From assembly GCA_904063045.1 (NCBI GenBank), contig CAJFCJ010000007.1, positions 86,793 to 150,792 on the forward strand: a DNA stretch of 64,000 nucleotides, given 5' to 3'. Both the position numbers and the translations under genes were made by a program. How positions within the stretch are numbered: the stretch's first letter is position 1; each line of letters begins with the position of its first letter. Shown here piece by piece: positions 36,604 through 48,953 of the stretch. The DNA is from Dimorphilus gyrociliatus. Taxonomy: Eukaryota; Annelida; Polychaeta; Dinophilidae. Below the pieces are notes generated by a model. It saw nothing but the letters and a program-made list of their open reading frames with translations, was not told the DNA's origin and made no database searches.

Positions 36604-39600
36604 CTTGAAAAAATTTTATGATAAACACTTTTTTTTAATTTCTTTAGATAAAAATATCCATTAGTCTACAATATAATCATATTTAATATAAATACATAAC
36701 AAATTGGCCTGTAGTGAAAGTATATATACAGTGGCTGACAACGATTTTTGTGAAAGGCCTATTTTGAACAATTTTTTAAAAATTTACCCTTAAAAATATA
36801 TATATTAGTATATACTAATATATATATATATGTGTGTTGAAAAGTGCCTTTAAAACTTAAGTTTATTCTCTCCTCTAATAATGTATAACGTATTCTTTTT
36901 TAATACTATGACCTTCTTATTATAAAAGAAAAACAACTAATATAAAATGTAACGTCGTATTCTGTTCATTTACTTATAATTTTCTTTCTTATCTGGATTA
37001 ATAGCCTATAGTTTTGACATAGCTCATTTTGTAATCCACTGTTTATTATATTATTTTCAACATAAAAAATATATTCCAAAGAAAAACCTGACAAGATAAT
37101 TAAAAAGTAAGTTTCAGATGGTAAAAGTTACCGGACTATTGCTGATTTCTCTTCAAACGAAGAGATTAGTAATTTAAAACCTTATCAAATATACATAAAA
37201 CAAAAGTAAAATTTGAAGGAAGATTTGAAAGAATATAGGTCTTGCAAACGAAAAAAAGCATTGGTCAAGATTAACAGAGAGCAGGGAAGATATATTGAAA
37301 GTATTGAGGAGGGGGAGGAAAGGTTTAAAGAAAAAAAAACCTTTTTCTTTGTAAAAAGACAAAAAAAGAAAGCGAAATAAAACAAAATGTGTTAAATATA
37401 TTTATAGTGTGTTTATCAGAGTGTAGACTAATAATTAAATGGTGAAACTGATAAATGCATGTTTTCTATGAATGGATTAGATAATTTCGATACTTAATCA
37501 CTTAATCCAAGAAGATTAAGACCTCAGGATGAAAATTTCAATACAAGGAACACGAATAATTTATGTAATATGTTGAAAAATGTTGTTAATGAGTCTGCTG
37601 TTAAAGCAAATTTGCCCAGAAAAGAAGCAAAGGGATAATAGACCCTATTCACCTTAAAGAAGAGGGTTTTATTGAAGATGCTTAATCAGTTTTTAACTGA
37701 CTATCTAAAGTTATAAAAGACAGTTTACCTTTCTACACAATTAGCAAAACTTGAAAAGCTAAATGTATGCATTACAAATTTATAGGCAATATGAATTGAA
37801 TATGATGTCAATTTTTGTAATTTTTGTTTCTTACACTAATAGATTTTGGTGAAAAAGAATTTGAATTATTCAAAAAACTTTTTAAAAGACAATCTAAAAA
37901 AGAAAACCAGCTTAATTTATAACAATTTGATGCATACAAAAGCCATTTTTTAGGGCTGTCTATCTAGGTGAAATATGTAAAACTTGTTCAAGATAGGCCT
38001 TGAATAAATACCGTAGTTGGCCACTACATAGATACATGTATATATACTGGATACAATTATACAAGTACATATTGTATGCATATACATTGTACAAAATATT
38101 TATATATTCTAGGTATTTATTAATAAAGAACTAGATCAACGACGAATCGTTTCTTATAATTATCCTATCTAATTTATAAAAATGATTAGAAAAAGTTTTT
38201 TTTATTATTTTGGCGCCATCTGCTCATGATAAAAACTTTTTATGAATCTCTTTTTCTTTAAAATCTAGCGATTGTCATGATTTTTAGTCATTTCTACTGA
38301 AGCATTATCTATCTATTCTTGCGTTTACTTCCTACTTTTTGTACGTTAATTTATCAAATTATATAGGCTTAGTATCTTTTTCACCTCAACTAAAAGTGAC
38401 CTTCAAAAAAACTACGTGTCAACACTAGATGACGCTGTGTTATTAATTTTTTTAAAAATGTATGCAGTTAAACTAGACTGAATAAAAATTAATCTAAACA
38501 CGCAAAAAAAGGATTAAGAAAAAATAATAATAAGATTATAGAGCGTTTTCTTACCTAACCAATACAAATTATCGATTTCTAATCAATTCAACGATTATTC
38601 GCGCCTTTAGAAAAAAATATGTATTTTAGGCCTAAAACAATTTAAAAGAAAAACTTGTTGCACGTTGAAACGGAAATTATTTATGACGGAAAAAGCACTT
38701 GGTATTTCAGTAAAGTTGACTTAAATTGTTTTTCTTCCCCTCCAACTTGTCAACACAATCATTATGGTCTTAAGCACCGGATCAATAATCTTTGAAGAAT
38801 GAGATTAATACGTGTTTGCTTACTAATAGCAAATTTCATAAGCCTAGAGGAGATTTTAACGCCTGGTCATGGGTCATCTGGCCACCAGCTGCGTGCAAAC
38901 AAAAAGTAAAATGTTTTATGCTCTTTTTTTATTGAAGCAGTTCGATAACACTTGAAACAGAAAGGGCTTCTAATATTCTTCACCATATTTTTTTCATAGG
39001 CTGAGTCTAGTTTTTATTGTAAGTCCAAACAAATAACAAACAGAATAGGCCATAAAAATCCTATACAGAGAAAGACTATACAATGATAGTTCACCTGCTA
39101 TTTATCAAATCTGTATGGATTATTATGCTTATTATTTATTTAAGAAAAAAATATTCCGAAAAGGAAGCAATAGAAAAACCCTAAAAGGTAAGACATAATA
39201 TTGATTAGAATAAAGAAAATGCAAATTAGAGACATACAAATAAACCTACGCATGCAATTCAATAAAATATATATATAAGATTATGTTTGAACATATATTA
39301 AGTCATATAATTCAAGAAAGGGCTCCTTGTTTCCTAAATAATATTGATTAAATATTTTATTAGGATGCTTTATTATTATTTCATAAATCAATCTATGATA
39401 AAAAAGATTTATGTGCTTTAAAGAGTATTTTCTTTATTTCTCTACTTCGTCTCCGAAAGAAGCAGGTACTTGAGGAATTTTTTTATAGTTTGTTTCCTAT
39501 ATAGTTCGTTTAGAAATTGGGTAAATGTTTTCTTAACCAGGTTGTTTGGTAAAGTTTATTTTTTAAATTTAAGGCCAAATATCTATTAACGGATATATTT

Positions 39601-41157
39601 AAAAAGAAAAACATAAGGAAAAAATAAAAGAAAGTGATGAATAAGCATTTGTCGTGTAGAATCTTGTTCAATAAAGTATATTTTATATTATTTAATAAGC
39701 TTTCTATATAATTTTTAATCAGTTTCTAAACATTACATAATCTTTACCTGACACCCCTTACCCCCTCCCCTCCCGTCTCCCTCAACCTTTCTTTCCCAAA
39801 AAAGCTTAAATTTTTGCTTTGAGTACTTTTTCCGTACTAAAAACATACAGATATTGTTATTCTCTGCACTTTTCCAGTACATCTGGTCGGCTTCTTTTGA
39901 ACTTTTTAAAAACATATTTGAGTTGATGCTAAAAAGTAGCGCTTTCTTCTAGATCTCCCCCCTGCCTTAAGAGTGGAGAATGTGAGAAAGAAAAGTAATA
40001 TAAAATAATAATAAAAAACCGCATGACCTTAATCCCTAATATTTCTTCGAATTAGTATATAAAATTACATTAATAATCAACTTTTATTTCAACTAACGAG
40101 AATAAGAATACTAATAAAAAATATTCGAAATAAAGGTATATTACTTTCAGAAACAGGAAAAGTATAAATTTAATATGTTCTTTTCGTATTATATTAATAA
40201 TAATACGGTTATTCACAAATTAGTAATACTCTTTGTATCAGCTTTTGAATGAAATGCACTCATTAACCTCTTCTATTTTAAACAAACTCCTTTTAACTTT
40301 ATCTCTTGTGACCGAATTCTAACTTGAAAAGTAAGTCTATTCAGGCATGAAAAGCTGTGTTGGTTGAATGAAGGCTAAATATCTGTATAACTATAAATAA
40401 TATATAACAAATATATATATATATATTTATATATATATTCCAATATATATATATATATGTAGGAGAAATTTTACAACGCAGGGTTAATAGATAATATGTA
40501 TCATATGCACTGTGTTTATTCATAAATATTTAAATAAACGCGACGGATTGATTGAAAATGTAAATGACGAAATTTTTTTTATTGAAAACCTTGTGGTAAA
40601 AGTTGAAGACTGGCTGATAAGAAGCGTTTACCACCTTACAATACTCGTATACTTCTTTTCATTGAATCAATTCAATAACACTTCTAAAGAGCAAAAACAA
40701 CACAATTAAAAATTGACGTTGAGATTTAATATAATAAAGCGCGTGAGCATTTGGAAAATATGGCCGAAAATTGGTAATTTGAATCTCCAGAAAGATTTGA
40801 ATGAGAATTGAACTTGGCACGCTTTCAAGAGATTGAATATATCGCTTCGAGAATTTTTGAATGAAATCGAATGATTATGAATGGAGCTTCAACTGCGCTG
40901 TTCAGTCCATTCATAAATGAAAAAAAATTTCTCTTTGGTCGATTTCTTGTCTCTTTAAACATGTTTTCGTTTTCTTCTTTTCCATCTATCTCTTTTAAAT
41001 TTGTAAAAACTCCATAGTTTGTTAAATTTTATTGCGTATACACCTTTTTTTCCAATGTATTGAACAGAGGCTGGCAATTTACCAAATTCTTAGCGGCTAA
41101 ACAACTTTTAACTATAGATAAAGCTAAAGCTATACGTTGTTTTTGACAGACAGAATA
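36604..41157. other. interval without a recognised gene
   Basis: AT-rich. It contains two CTCF-like sites about 200 bp apart (38211 and 38423), a G-rich minus-strand tract near 39758-39780, (TA)n at 40410-40460, and no convincing exon structure. Confidence 0.5.
38211..38224 (-). promoter_or_regulatory. CTCF-like motif
   Basis: Minus strand AGCAGATGGCGCCA, the closest match in the window to the CTCF core. It is opposed by a plus-strand-oriented weaker copy at 38423-38439 (CACTAGATGACGCTGTG). Confidence 0.35.
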
Positions 41158-41167
41158 GCTCCGCCCC
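41158..41167 (+). promoter_or_regulatory. GC box, probable promoter region of the sclerostin-like gene
   Basis: GCTCCGCCCC, rare in this AT-rich window, followed by CAATATGGCC (YY1-like). They lie about 200-300 nt upstream of the two candidate start codons. Confidence 0.35.
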
Positions 41168-41460
41168 TTTTCAATATGGCCTCTTTTTATATGAACTCTT
41201 TGAACATAAGCGTTTTTCAGAGCAACATCGTCTCTTCCTGATGCATCTTTTCCATGGAAATTCTAGGTTAGAAGAGATATCGCTGGAATAAACGGATTTC
41301 TCAACTATTTCCCTTCATTAATCGACTTAAATCGTTTCGGCGATTTGATCGATTTGATTCGTTTAGCTGAATGAGCGACAATAACAGCAACTATGTTCAA
41401 AACACTATCAACAAGGATGTACACCTGCAGTTCGGACGAACGTCCCACGTGATAACAGTG

Positions 41461-42738
41461 ATGAAATTTGCCTCGAAGAAATTAACTCTTTACTTGATCC
41501 TGATGAGCATCGTCCTTGTTGAAAGCGTAAACAACTCTACTGTGACTAATGACACTACTGGAGTGATTTCCTCTCCTACAAAAATATTAACGAACGAACC
41601 GAAAGTGAAACTTATCCCAGGTAAACTAAACTTTAAAATGTCTATTTTTCACTTTTACTTGTTCTCTTTTGTGTTTACCCTTTTTTTAACGTAAATTCTT
41701 TGATTTTATTTTAATTTTTCGATTCAGTATCTGTTTTTTTTTACGATAAGTTAAAGCTTTTTTTATGTTTCCTTTGCTTAAAAATCTTACTCTAAAATGA
41801 AGATTTATAATAAGTTTGGATTATTTTTTAAGTACTTATAACAGCTTTTACACATTTTAACATTTTAATCCTACAACCCACTTTGGTCTTCCTCTCATTT
41901 TCTCTTCGAGAAAAGAGTCTTTACTATATCTTTATTTTTTACTTGTTCTTGAATTCGTACCGTAGACATAAACAACTGAAGAGTTAATAAGAAACAATAG
42001 ATGAGATTATAGGAAGAACTATAAGAGAGGAACTTGGTCTTTCTTCTGTCTCTACTTGTCTTTATTTGTCGCTCTCTTAGTTCTCGTTTTGTTCAATATT
42101 TATACATATATATATATATATATAAGACCTGCCTATCTCTATATCTCTGTCTCTTTTCATTCCGTCTCAAATTTTTTTTGATCTATAACTTTTTCTATTC
42201 ATTAACTCGATATTGGTAAATGCAAATAGGTGATAAGTTTTATCACAGTAAACAAATGATAAGTGTTGAAAAAAAATTGCTTTAAAAAACAAAGTACATG
42301 TAGTATTTAGTTTCGCTAGATCTAGAAGAAACCAGAATTAAAAAATTGGCTTTTTTTTTCTTATCTATATATATATCTGGTATACGTATATATATATATA
42401 TTTAGATATATATTTTAAAATATTGGTCTTGACGTAATTAAGATTGAAAGACCATAAGTTGATATTTGTTTGAATTCAACCCGATCGGGCGATGAATTCA
42501 ATACCAGCACGAGCTAAAATTATGGAAATATTTAAGACGACTTAGCGCCTTCTGCGTCTTGATGTCCGACAGCTGAAAAATTTTTCTTGAAAGTTTTTTT
42601 TGTGCTAGCTTGAGTTATAGCCGATTTTTAACCAGTAGGCAAGTCGTCCTATTCATTTCATTCGACTCTTCACTTTTATGTAGACTATCGACATTTAGAC
42701 CTAAATCATAAAGGGTCGCTCGTTTCGTATCAGTATAA

Positions 42739-42772
<34 letters not shown>

Positions 42773-45571
42773 CATAAATCACGTGACATCCATTGATAAA
42801 AATTTTCAAGCTCGAAAAATCTTAGCTGTCAATTTTTTGAAAAAGACCCGTGGTCTCTTAATCTTTTAAAAGCCAATTACCGTCTCTGGAATTCGGACCA
42901 GGCTAACGAAATGATTCTTATTGGATAGAGCAAAAAGGTTTAAATTGTAGATATTGTAAATTTGCGGTACTCTGTGGCATGAATATTAATGAGATTTAAG
43001 TTGAGTAATATTACAAGTAGCGTAAACTAGATGAGAAAGTCTGGTTAGACTCTTTGTTGTCTGACCGCAAGGTTGCCTTGAGAGAAAGGTGGTTAGGTTC
43101 AAGGTTTAGCGTTTTACTTGCTTTTAATATGTCGAAAATCTGGTAACAAAATATTTTTCATTGTAAAACTGTTCACTTAAGCTGCAGCTTTCAACAGAGA
43201 TATGATCTAAAAACTGGATTACAGTGAGCAATCACTTGAGACGAATATTAGGCTTAGGCAGGAATTGTAATTGTATTATTATTATTATTAATAATAATAA
43301 CAATCTTAGTAGTAATGATAATAAATCTGATTATGATAAAATTAACTATTATGATGTAGCAGAACTGAGTACAAATAGCTTTAATAATGATAATAGTATT
43401 AATAGGTAAAAACATTACTAATAGCACAAATAATAAAATAGATATTAAAAAAGATTTTATTCCCTGAAAGAGGGAAAGTCTAAGAAATATCTTACAGGAA
43501 CAAATTATAGCATTTATCCTCAGATGTTTATGGTTGACCACATCTCCTTGTAAAGTCTATTACAGTATTGACATTTGAATAATAAATTTTTATTGACAAC
43601 TTTCATTTTAATAGACCCATTCTGCTTTATATTACGAATTAAAATAGTCTTCTATCAATCAATTCAGTATATAAATTCAAAGATGGAACGTTGGCTTTTT
43701 ATAAATTCCATATATATAGATATATGAAATTTCTACACTTTTTAATTTACCGCCTTAATAATATCATTGAACTTTTCGTTGACTTGGCCTATACCTTACT
43801 ATTTTTAAACGCTTTACATAAAATTAGAAGGAAAAAACACTGTTGATACTCAATTAGCAATCTATTGTCAATCCAAAGTGGGGGTGTATGTGTTTAGCGT
43901 GTGATGTCATGCGTTTTTTAGCTTTTGTTAAATATTTTTATCGAAATTCTTTATCTTCCATTAATAGCATTTTCACTTATTGGAGAATGGGAGGGAAGTT
44001 AAAATTACGTGGGTGTATTGGTTGTTTGCGTCACTAAATTCAAATTAAACTTAGATTATGACGTCATGAATTAGCTCAAATTGCAAGGATAAAAGAGTAT
44101 TTATATATATATATATATATTTGTAATTCCTGCATCGATTGACCCAGGATATCGTATAATCTCATAAAACTATAATTTTTGGACTCGAACGATTAGTTTT
44201 TTTTCATTGAATATTTTTGCACTTTCTTAGTCCTATTATTGTGGCATATAAGGCCTAAATGTAAAAAAGAATATTATATCTTTAAAACATTTGAAGGTAG
44301 AATTTAGTAGGTTGAAATTACTTAGGCCTAGCTAACAAATTAAACCCAAACCGTATGTCATATAGGTCTTTATGTTTTTTTATTTAATAATTTTTTTCCT
44401 ACCATATTTGGTTCAATTCTATATGTGAGAATGTAATATTAATAGGTAAAAACTAGTTTTAACATTCTTTTATTTGCCAATTCTCATTCTAGATTGATAT
44501 GTAATATCAACAGCAAAAAAATGCACCCACGCACTTACCGCATACACAGACAGACATACACACATGAACACTCGTGCATATATTTCTTTTATAACACTTA
44601 ATTAATTGAAAAAAAGATACTCTTTCCGATAACTTTTAGTACAATAAATAATAATAAAGTTGTTATATAAATTTATTAATTTAAAGTAATAAATTATAAT
44701 AGTTGCTCTTTTGCTTTATGAATAACTAATTTACTACGATGTGACAATAACAGTGACAGTACGCTCAACTCTATAGATAGGTTTAACAAAAAGGTTTATT
44801 CTACTTAACAAACGGGTCTTCGCGAGGGCGTGGAATCTGACATTCGGAACATATTTTCAATCAATTTTTTTTTCTTTTTATAGAGGAACTATTATACTAT
44901 CATATTATATTATTACTAATATTTTTTTTATTCATATTACCATTTATTATCATTATCATCATTTTAATATTTAAGTAATAATTTTTCAATTAATCATAAT
45001 ATCACTAATATTAAAAATAGAATAATTCTCATGATAGAAAAAATCTTCCTCTACAGAAGTTGAACTGCTCGGAGACATTTTTAGCTGCATGCAGGCGACG
45101 TCAAGTAGTACATTTTCTATTGAAAAGGAGGAAGAAAAGTGTGAAACTGTGGTACCGATTAAGCACACAATTTGTACTGGAAGGTGCTATAAGGCCGATG
45201 CCATTGAACTTCCCCGAAAATTTAGGAAGTACGAAGAAAGGCGAACATGCGTCGAAGATCAATTAGAAGAGAGAAGGATAGCTTTTACCTGTATAGATAA
45301 ACGTACTTCGAAAAAGAAGATGAAGAAGTTTCCCATTGTAATCGTCAAGAGCTGTAAATGCGTTGTGATAAAAAAGACTCCTAATTACACTCGGTCAAAG
45401 TCGGATAGGCCGTCTGTGCGGCATACTGGCAGACGTATTCGAGAGCATCGGAAAGCTGTGAAGGAACTAGCAAAAATAAGAAGAAGGAAGAGGAGAAGAC
45501 GAATAAGAATGAGAAATGAGAGGATCAGGTTGAGGCACCAGAGGCATCGAAATTCGACAAAACGAACATGA
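41461..45571 (+). CDS. SOSTDC1-like: sclerostin/SOSTDC1-like secreted cystine-knot protein, 2 exons, 224 aa
   Basis: Exons 41461-41620 and 45057-45571 are joined by a 3.4-kb intron (donor CCAG|GTAAAC, acceptor CTTCCTCTACAG); exact frame. The start is chosen at ATG 41461 because it opens a signal peptide (MKFASKKLTLYLILMSIVLV); an in-frame ATG at 41371 would add 30 residues. Eight cysteines lie at 64, 82, 93, 97, 118, 132, 153 and 155. Spacings C82-C93 (11), C93-TGR-C97 (4), C118-C132 (14) and C153-K-C155 (2) equal those I recall for sclerostin. The loop residues also agree: a Pro inside C82-C93, and RRIAF before C132 like the RVQLL of sclerostin. After the knot a tail of about 70 residues is extremely Arg/Lys-rich (RRRKRRRRIRMR), as in the heparin-binding tail of the family. 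Vertebrate members antagonise BMP and Wnt/LRP signalling; the same role here is inference. Bursicon-type knots are the main alternative. Confidence 0.75.
42541..42556 (-). promoter_or_regulatory. CTCF-like motif
   Basis: Minus strand CGCAGAAGGCGCTAAG fits CTCF AGRAGGCGC. Confidence 0.3.
42740..42770. repeat. (TA)n microsatellite
   Basis: Perfect AT run. Confidence 0.9.
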
Positions 45572-45968
45572 TGAAGTGGAAACAAGAGCCTTTCGCGACT
45601 TTTTTGTTTTCTTCTGTGAGATGAGTGCAATATACTATTTGTTGTTTTCCCCTCCCCCTCCCCCTCCCCCAGCTTCGTGCCCCCTACTGTTCCTGCAGTT
45701 CCTTCTCAGTCAACAAACGAACAAAATAACCAATAACCAGATCTGACCTTGAACTCTGTGACCTGGGAGCGTCTAAGAATTCCAGCGTGGATTGGTGCTC
45801 TGTTAAAAAAAGGCTCAACGCTTACAGAAACCCGGTTCGGACGGTGACCAGTCCATTACTGCAGAGTATTTTATTGAAAAAAGAGTTGAGCGTATGCTCT
45901 CAGGGTTTTTACTGTTTGTACATATAATTATTACTCATGTATTACAAGAACAACGTTGGCCTAATAAA
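45572..45968 (+). other. 3' UTR of the sclerostin-like gene
   Basis: Less AT-rich than the surroundings, running to AATAAA at 45963-45968. It contains four C-runs at 45649-45670 (C4-5 separated by single T), which would form a G-quadruplex on the template strand. Confidence 0.5.
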
Positions 45969-46897
45969 TATGAATAGTGCGTTTGCTAAAAAAAAAAACG
46001 AGACATTAAAACATTATTCAATTTAAAATGTTATTAGGCTTTTAATTGATATTGTTCAATTCATTCTTTTATCCAAGTATAGATGTCAAGGTTTATTTGT
46101 TGTTTTTCTCGGAGAAATTGTATTATATTGACCCAATAATACATAGGTACTATAAATAATTAAAATGCACCTTAACCTTCAAAGCCATTATCTATGATTA
46201 ACGATTAGATCATTTTATGATTTAAAGATTAGAAAAAAAAAATTCGCATCTATTCGGGTTCTTGTATAATTGTCAGATTTAGTATTATTTTTAATATAGC
46301 CCTAGGCTGACAAACCTTTTTTGTTTTTTTTAAAAAAAAAGGTAACTAGTTTATTTTTTATTTTGAGTTTTCATTAATGAACAATTGTTAAATTATTAAG
46401 TGTGAATTTTTTATATATATTACATTATTAAGAAATAACTCAAAACGAAACTAGAAAAAAAGAGAAGATGTACTGAAATATCTCTTTTTCCAAATTTAGT
46501 TTAAAAAATTGATTACACTGTTAAAAAACTTGGATAAAATTCCTTTAAAAGACAAATCTCTTTTGTTTATTATCTTTACACCTTATCTGTTATTTTTTTT
46601 TACAACATTCCGCTCCAAAAGTTCAAAAGTGAAATTTATTTTATGGTTCCATTTCTTTTTTGTAATCTACTGTTAATAAATTAATAAATCGTGCATTATC
46701 TAAAAATAAATCCCTTTATATCGATCACCCACGCTTACATTTTTATTTATCGGGTATCATACAAAGGAGAGAATTGATTTAATTAAGTGTAAAATGAAAT
46801 GAAAAAAATAGGATAAGGTATACATTGAAATCGTATTTCCTACGAAAATGTTGTTAATGCTTTAGGATATACTAACCATAGAAGAACTGTATATACC

Positions 46898-46932
<35 letters not shown>
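46898..46932. repeat. (TA)n microsatellite
   Basis: Perfect TA run. Confidence 0.9.
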
Positions 46933-46934
<2 letters not shown>

Positions 46935-47819
46935 TATTTGCATATCTTTTATTGTATAATATATTTATTTATATAATGTATATTAATATATTCAAAAAAA
47001 ATACATTGACATTTTTTTAATTGATAACTGTTTATTACAAATGGAAACGTGCTCTTAGTATCATGAGCAAGTGTTTTTTTACCGGTAAAATGACTTTAAT
47101 GTAAGTCATAGTATAATCATTAAAAGATATCAAAACAGGACGTATAGGTCATTATTAACGTACTGGATCGGAGTGCTTTCGAATATAATTTCCTTTCCTC
47201 AAAATACTTTAAAAGTTTTCTCATATGGTAAAAAATATCTAATTTGTCTCATTCGATTTTTTTTATTTTCAGATAGAAAATTTAGAATTAAAGCAGTTCA
47301 AGAGAGATCAAGTGTTTTTTCTCTGTAGATCACTTACAAGAAAAAGAAAATCTCCTAGCTATACTCTTTTCAATAAGGTCAAAACGTAGGTACTCAAACC
47401 TTAACCACTAAATAACACACGAATATAATTATATAATAAAGAACACCTTGACAATGACCTTATGCATCGATTTCGAACTTAAAAGCGTTTACTGAACCTA
47501 TTTGACTAAGAATTCAATAGCATTAAATACGTTCTTCTAAAAGTAATTAAACACAATGTTATGAAAAAGTGATATAGTTTACCAAGAACCAAATATATTA
47601 CGCGTCTATTAAACCTTGGAACATTTTATCGATTATTGAGAGTGATTGATTAGGCGGTGATATAATTGATAAAAATCGGCTGGCATTAAGCGCGTATTTT
47701 ATATTTTCGTCCTAGCGCGCTTTTGTTTGAACAGAAAAACCGCAGAGCGCTTTTTCTTTTCCTAAGTGCTTATCGAACACTTGATAGGCCTGCAGAAGAT
47801 ATCTTGAAGAAAAAAGAAA

Positions 47820-47822
<3 letters not shown>

Positions 47823-47852
<30 letters not shown>
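47823..47852. repeat. (TA)n microsatellite
   Basis: Perfect AT run. Confidence 0.9.
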
Positions 47853-47855
<3 letters not shown>

Positions 47856-48937
47856 TGAAATTATATTTTTATATTATTATATAAAATATATATATATATT
47901 TAAATATTTAAATACACATATTGGTTCTAATCATGTATACCTCCTACGTAATATATTCATACATGTATTCATACTTTGTCCTAATACTAGAGTCTTAGTT
48001 GAACAGATACACACTTATTTATATTAAAATATATAGCATATATGTATTCAAAATATATTTATATTATAATCTTAGATATATGATTTATTCCATATCTATA
48101 CATTAACAAATTTATTTTATTAATTTATTCATATTTTAAAAACGGATACTATAGAACAGCAAATAGAAAATTTGACATATTATGGATATTAATACATAAC
48201 ATATTCAGATAGCGCTTCTACTACAAAACCGCAAATCGTACTAGCACTCCAAAAAGTAAATATGTAAATGAGTAGATGAAAATGTAGAATTTACTATTTG
48301 CTCGCCGACTTTAGTGGAGTCTCGATTTTTATTGATTTAAGCATTTTTGTAACTATTTACGTACAAAAGACGCGGCTGGTCTTGTCTAAATATAAGAACG
48401 AAAAAAAGACGAAAGAAGAATTTTCTTCTCTCGCTCCTGTCTTTCTTTTTTTTCCCCTCTCTTTTTTTAATTCCATTGTTCTGTATTTTATTCCTCTTTT
48501 CTTTTTCTTTTCTTATTTCTCCTTAATTTTGCTCTTACTTTCTTCCTTCTCTTGTGTCTGTGTCATTTACCCAATCTATCTATCTTTTTCGTCTCTTTTT
48601 CTTCCCTCGTTCTCATTCTCTCTCTCTCTCGCTCGCTCGCTCTCCCTTTACGCCTACATATTTAGTAAGCCTTATTGAACGAAAATAAAAAAAATTTCGA
48701 TTTTTTTAAAAGCAATTTCTACGGTAAATAGACAAAAAGGGGTGTTAAGGAGTTTAAATATAGAGAGGGACGTCAAAATCCTAACAGTACACGTTAAAGA
48801 CACGCGCCAATCGACTTTTCTGCTTTTTTCAACTTTATCACGGTTTAAGATAAGCGCTATCAGTGTCTAATTATGAATATTTGAGTACTCGATCTTATCA
48901 ATCCGATCTAGTTTAAGGAAAAGATCGTAAATTATGA

Positions 48938-48953
48938 CAATAGGGGGCGCACT
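48938..48953 (+). promoter_or_regulatory. CTCF-like motif
   Basis: CAATAGGGGGCGCACT matches the AGGGGGCGC form of the CTCF core. Confidence 0.35.

Larger units (their letters stand above)
41621..45056 (+). other. intron of the sclerostin-like gene
   Basis: A 3.4-kb intron holding TA tracts (42740-42770, 44101-44120), an (ATT/AAT)n inverted stretch at 43274-43302, a CTCF-like site at 42541, a TCACGTGA box at 42779-42786, and CA/GT-like sequence near 44525-44575. No ORF with coding character is seen. Confidence 0.6.

Noticed and set aside
39733-39915. 60-aa minus-strand ORF with an ATG and a GTAAAG donor after a G-rich tract
   Set aside because: Phase does not match the exon at 36603 and no other partner was found; the G-rich end is low complexity.
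43037-43105. tRNA-like GGTTCAAGG box
   Set aside because: No matching A box, acceptor stem or anticodon stem could be folded.
44530-44600. Minus-strand Cys/Val frame ending at a GTAAGT donor
   Set aside because: Derived from CA/GT-like repeat sequence within the sclerostin-like intron.
45385-45630. 81-aa minus-strand Leu-rich ORF
   Set aside because: Shadow of the Arg/Lys-rich tail of the sclerostin-like gene.
48298-48678. 126-aa Phe/Ser/Leu-rich ORF
   Set aside because: Product of pyrimidine-rich low-complexity DNA, without an ATG at its start.
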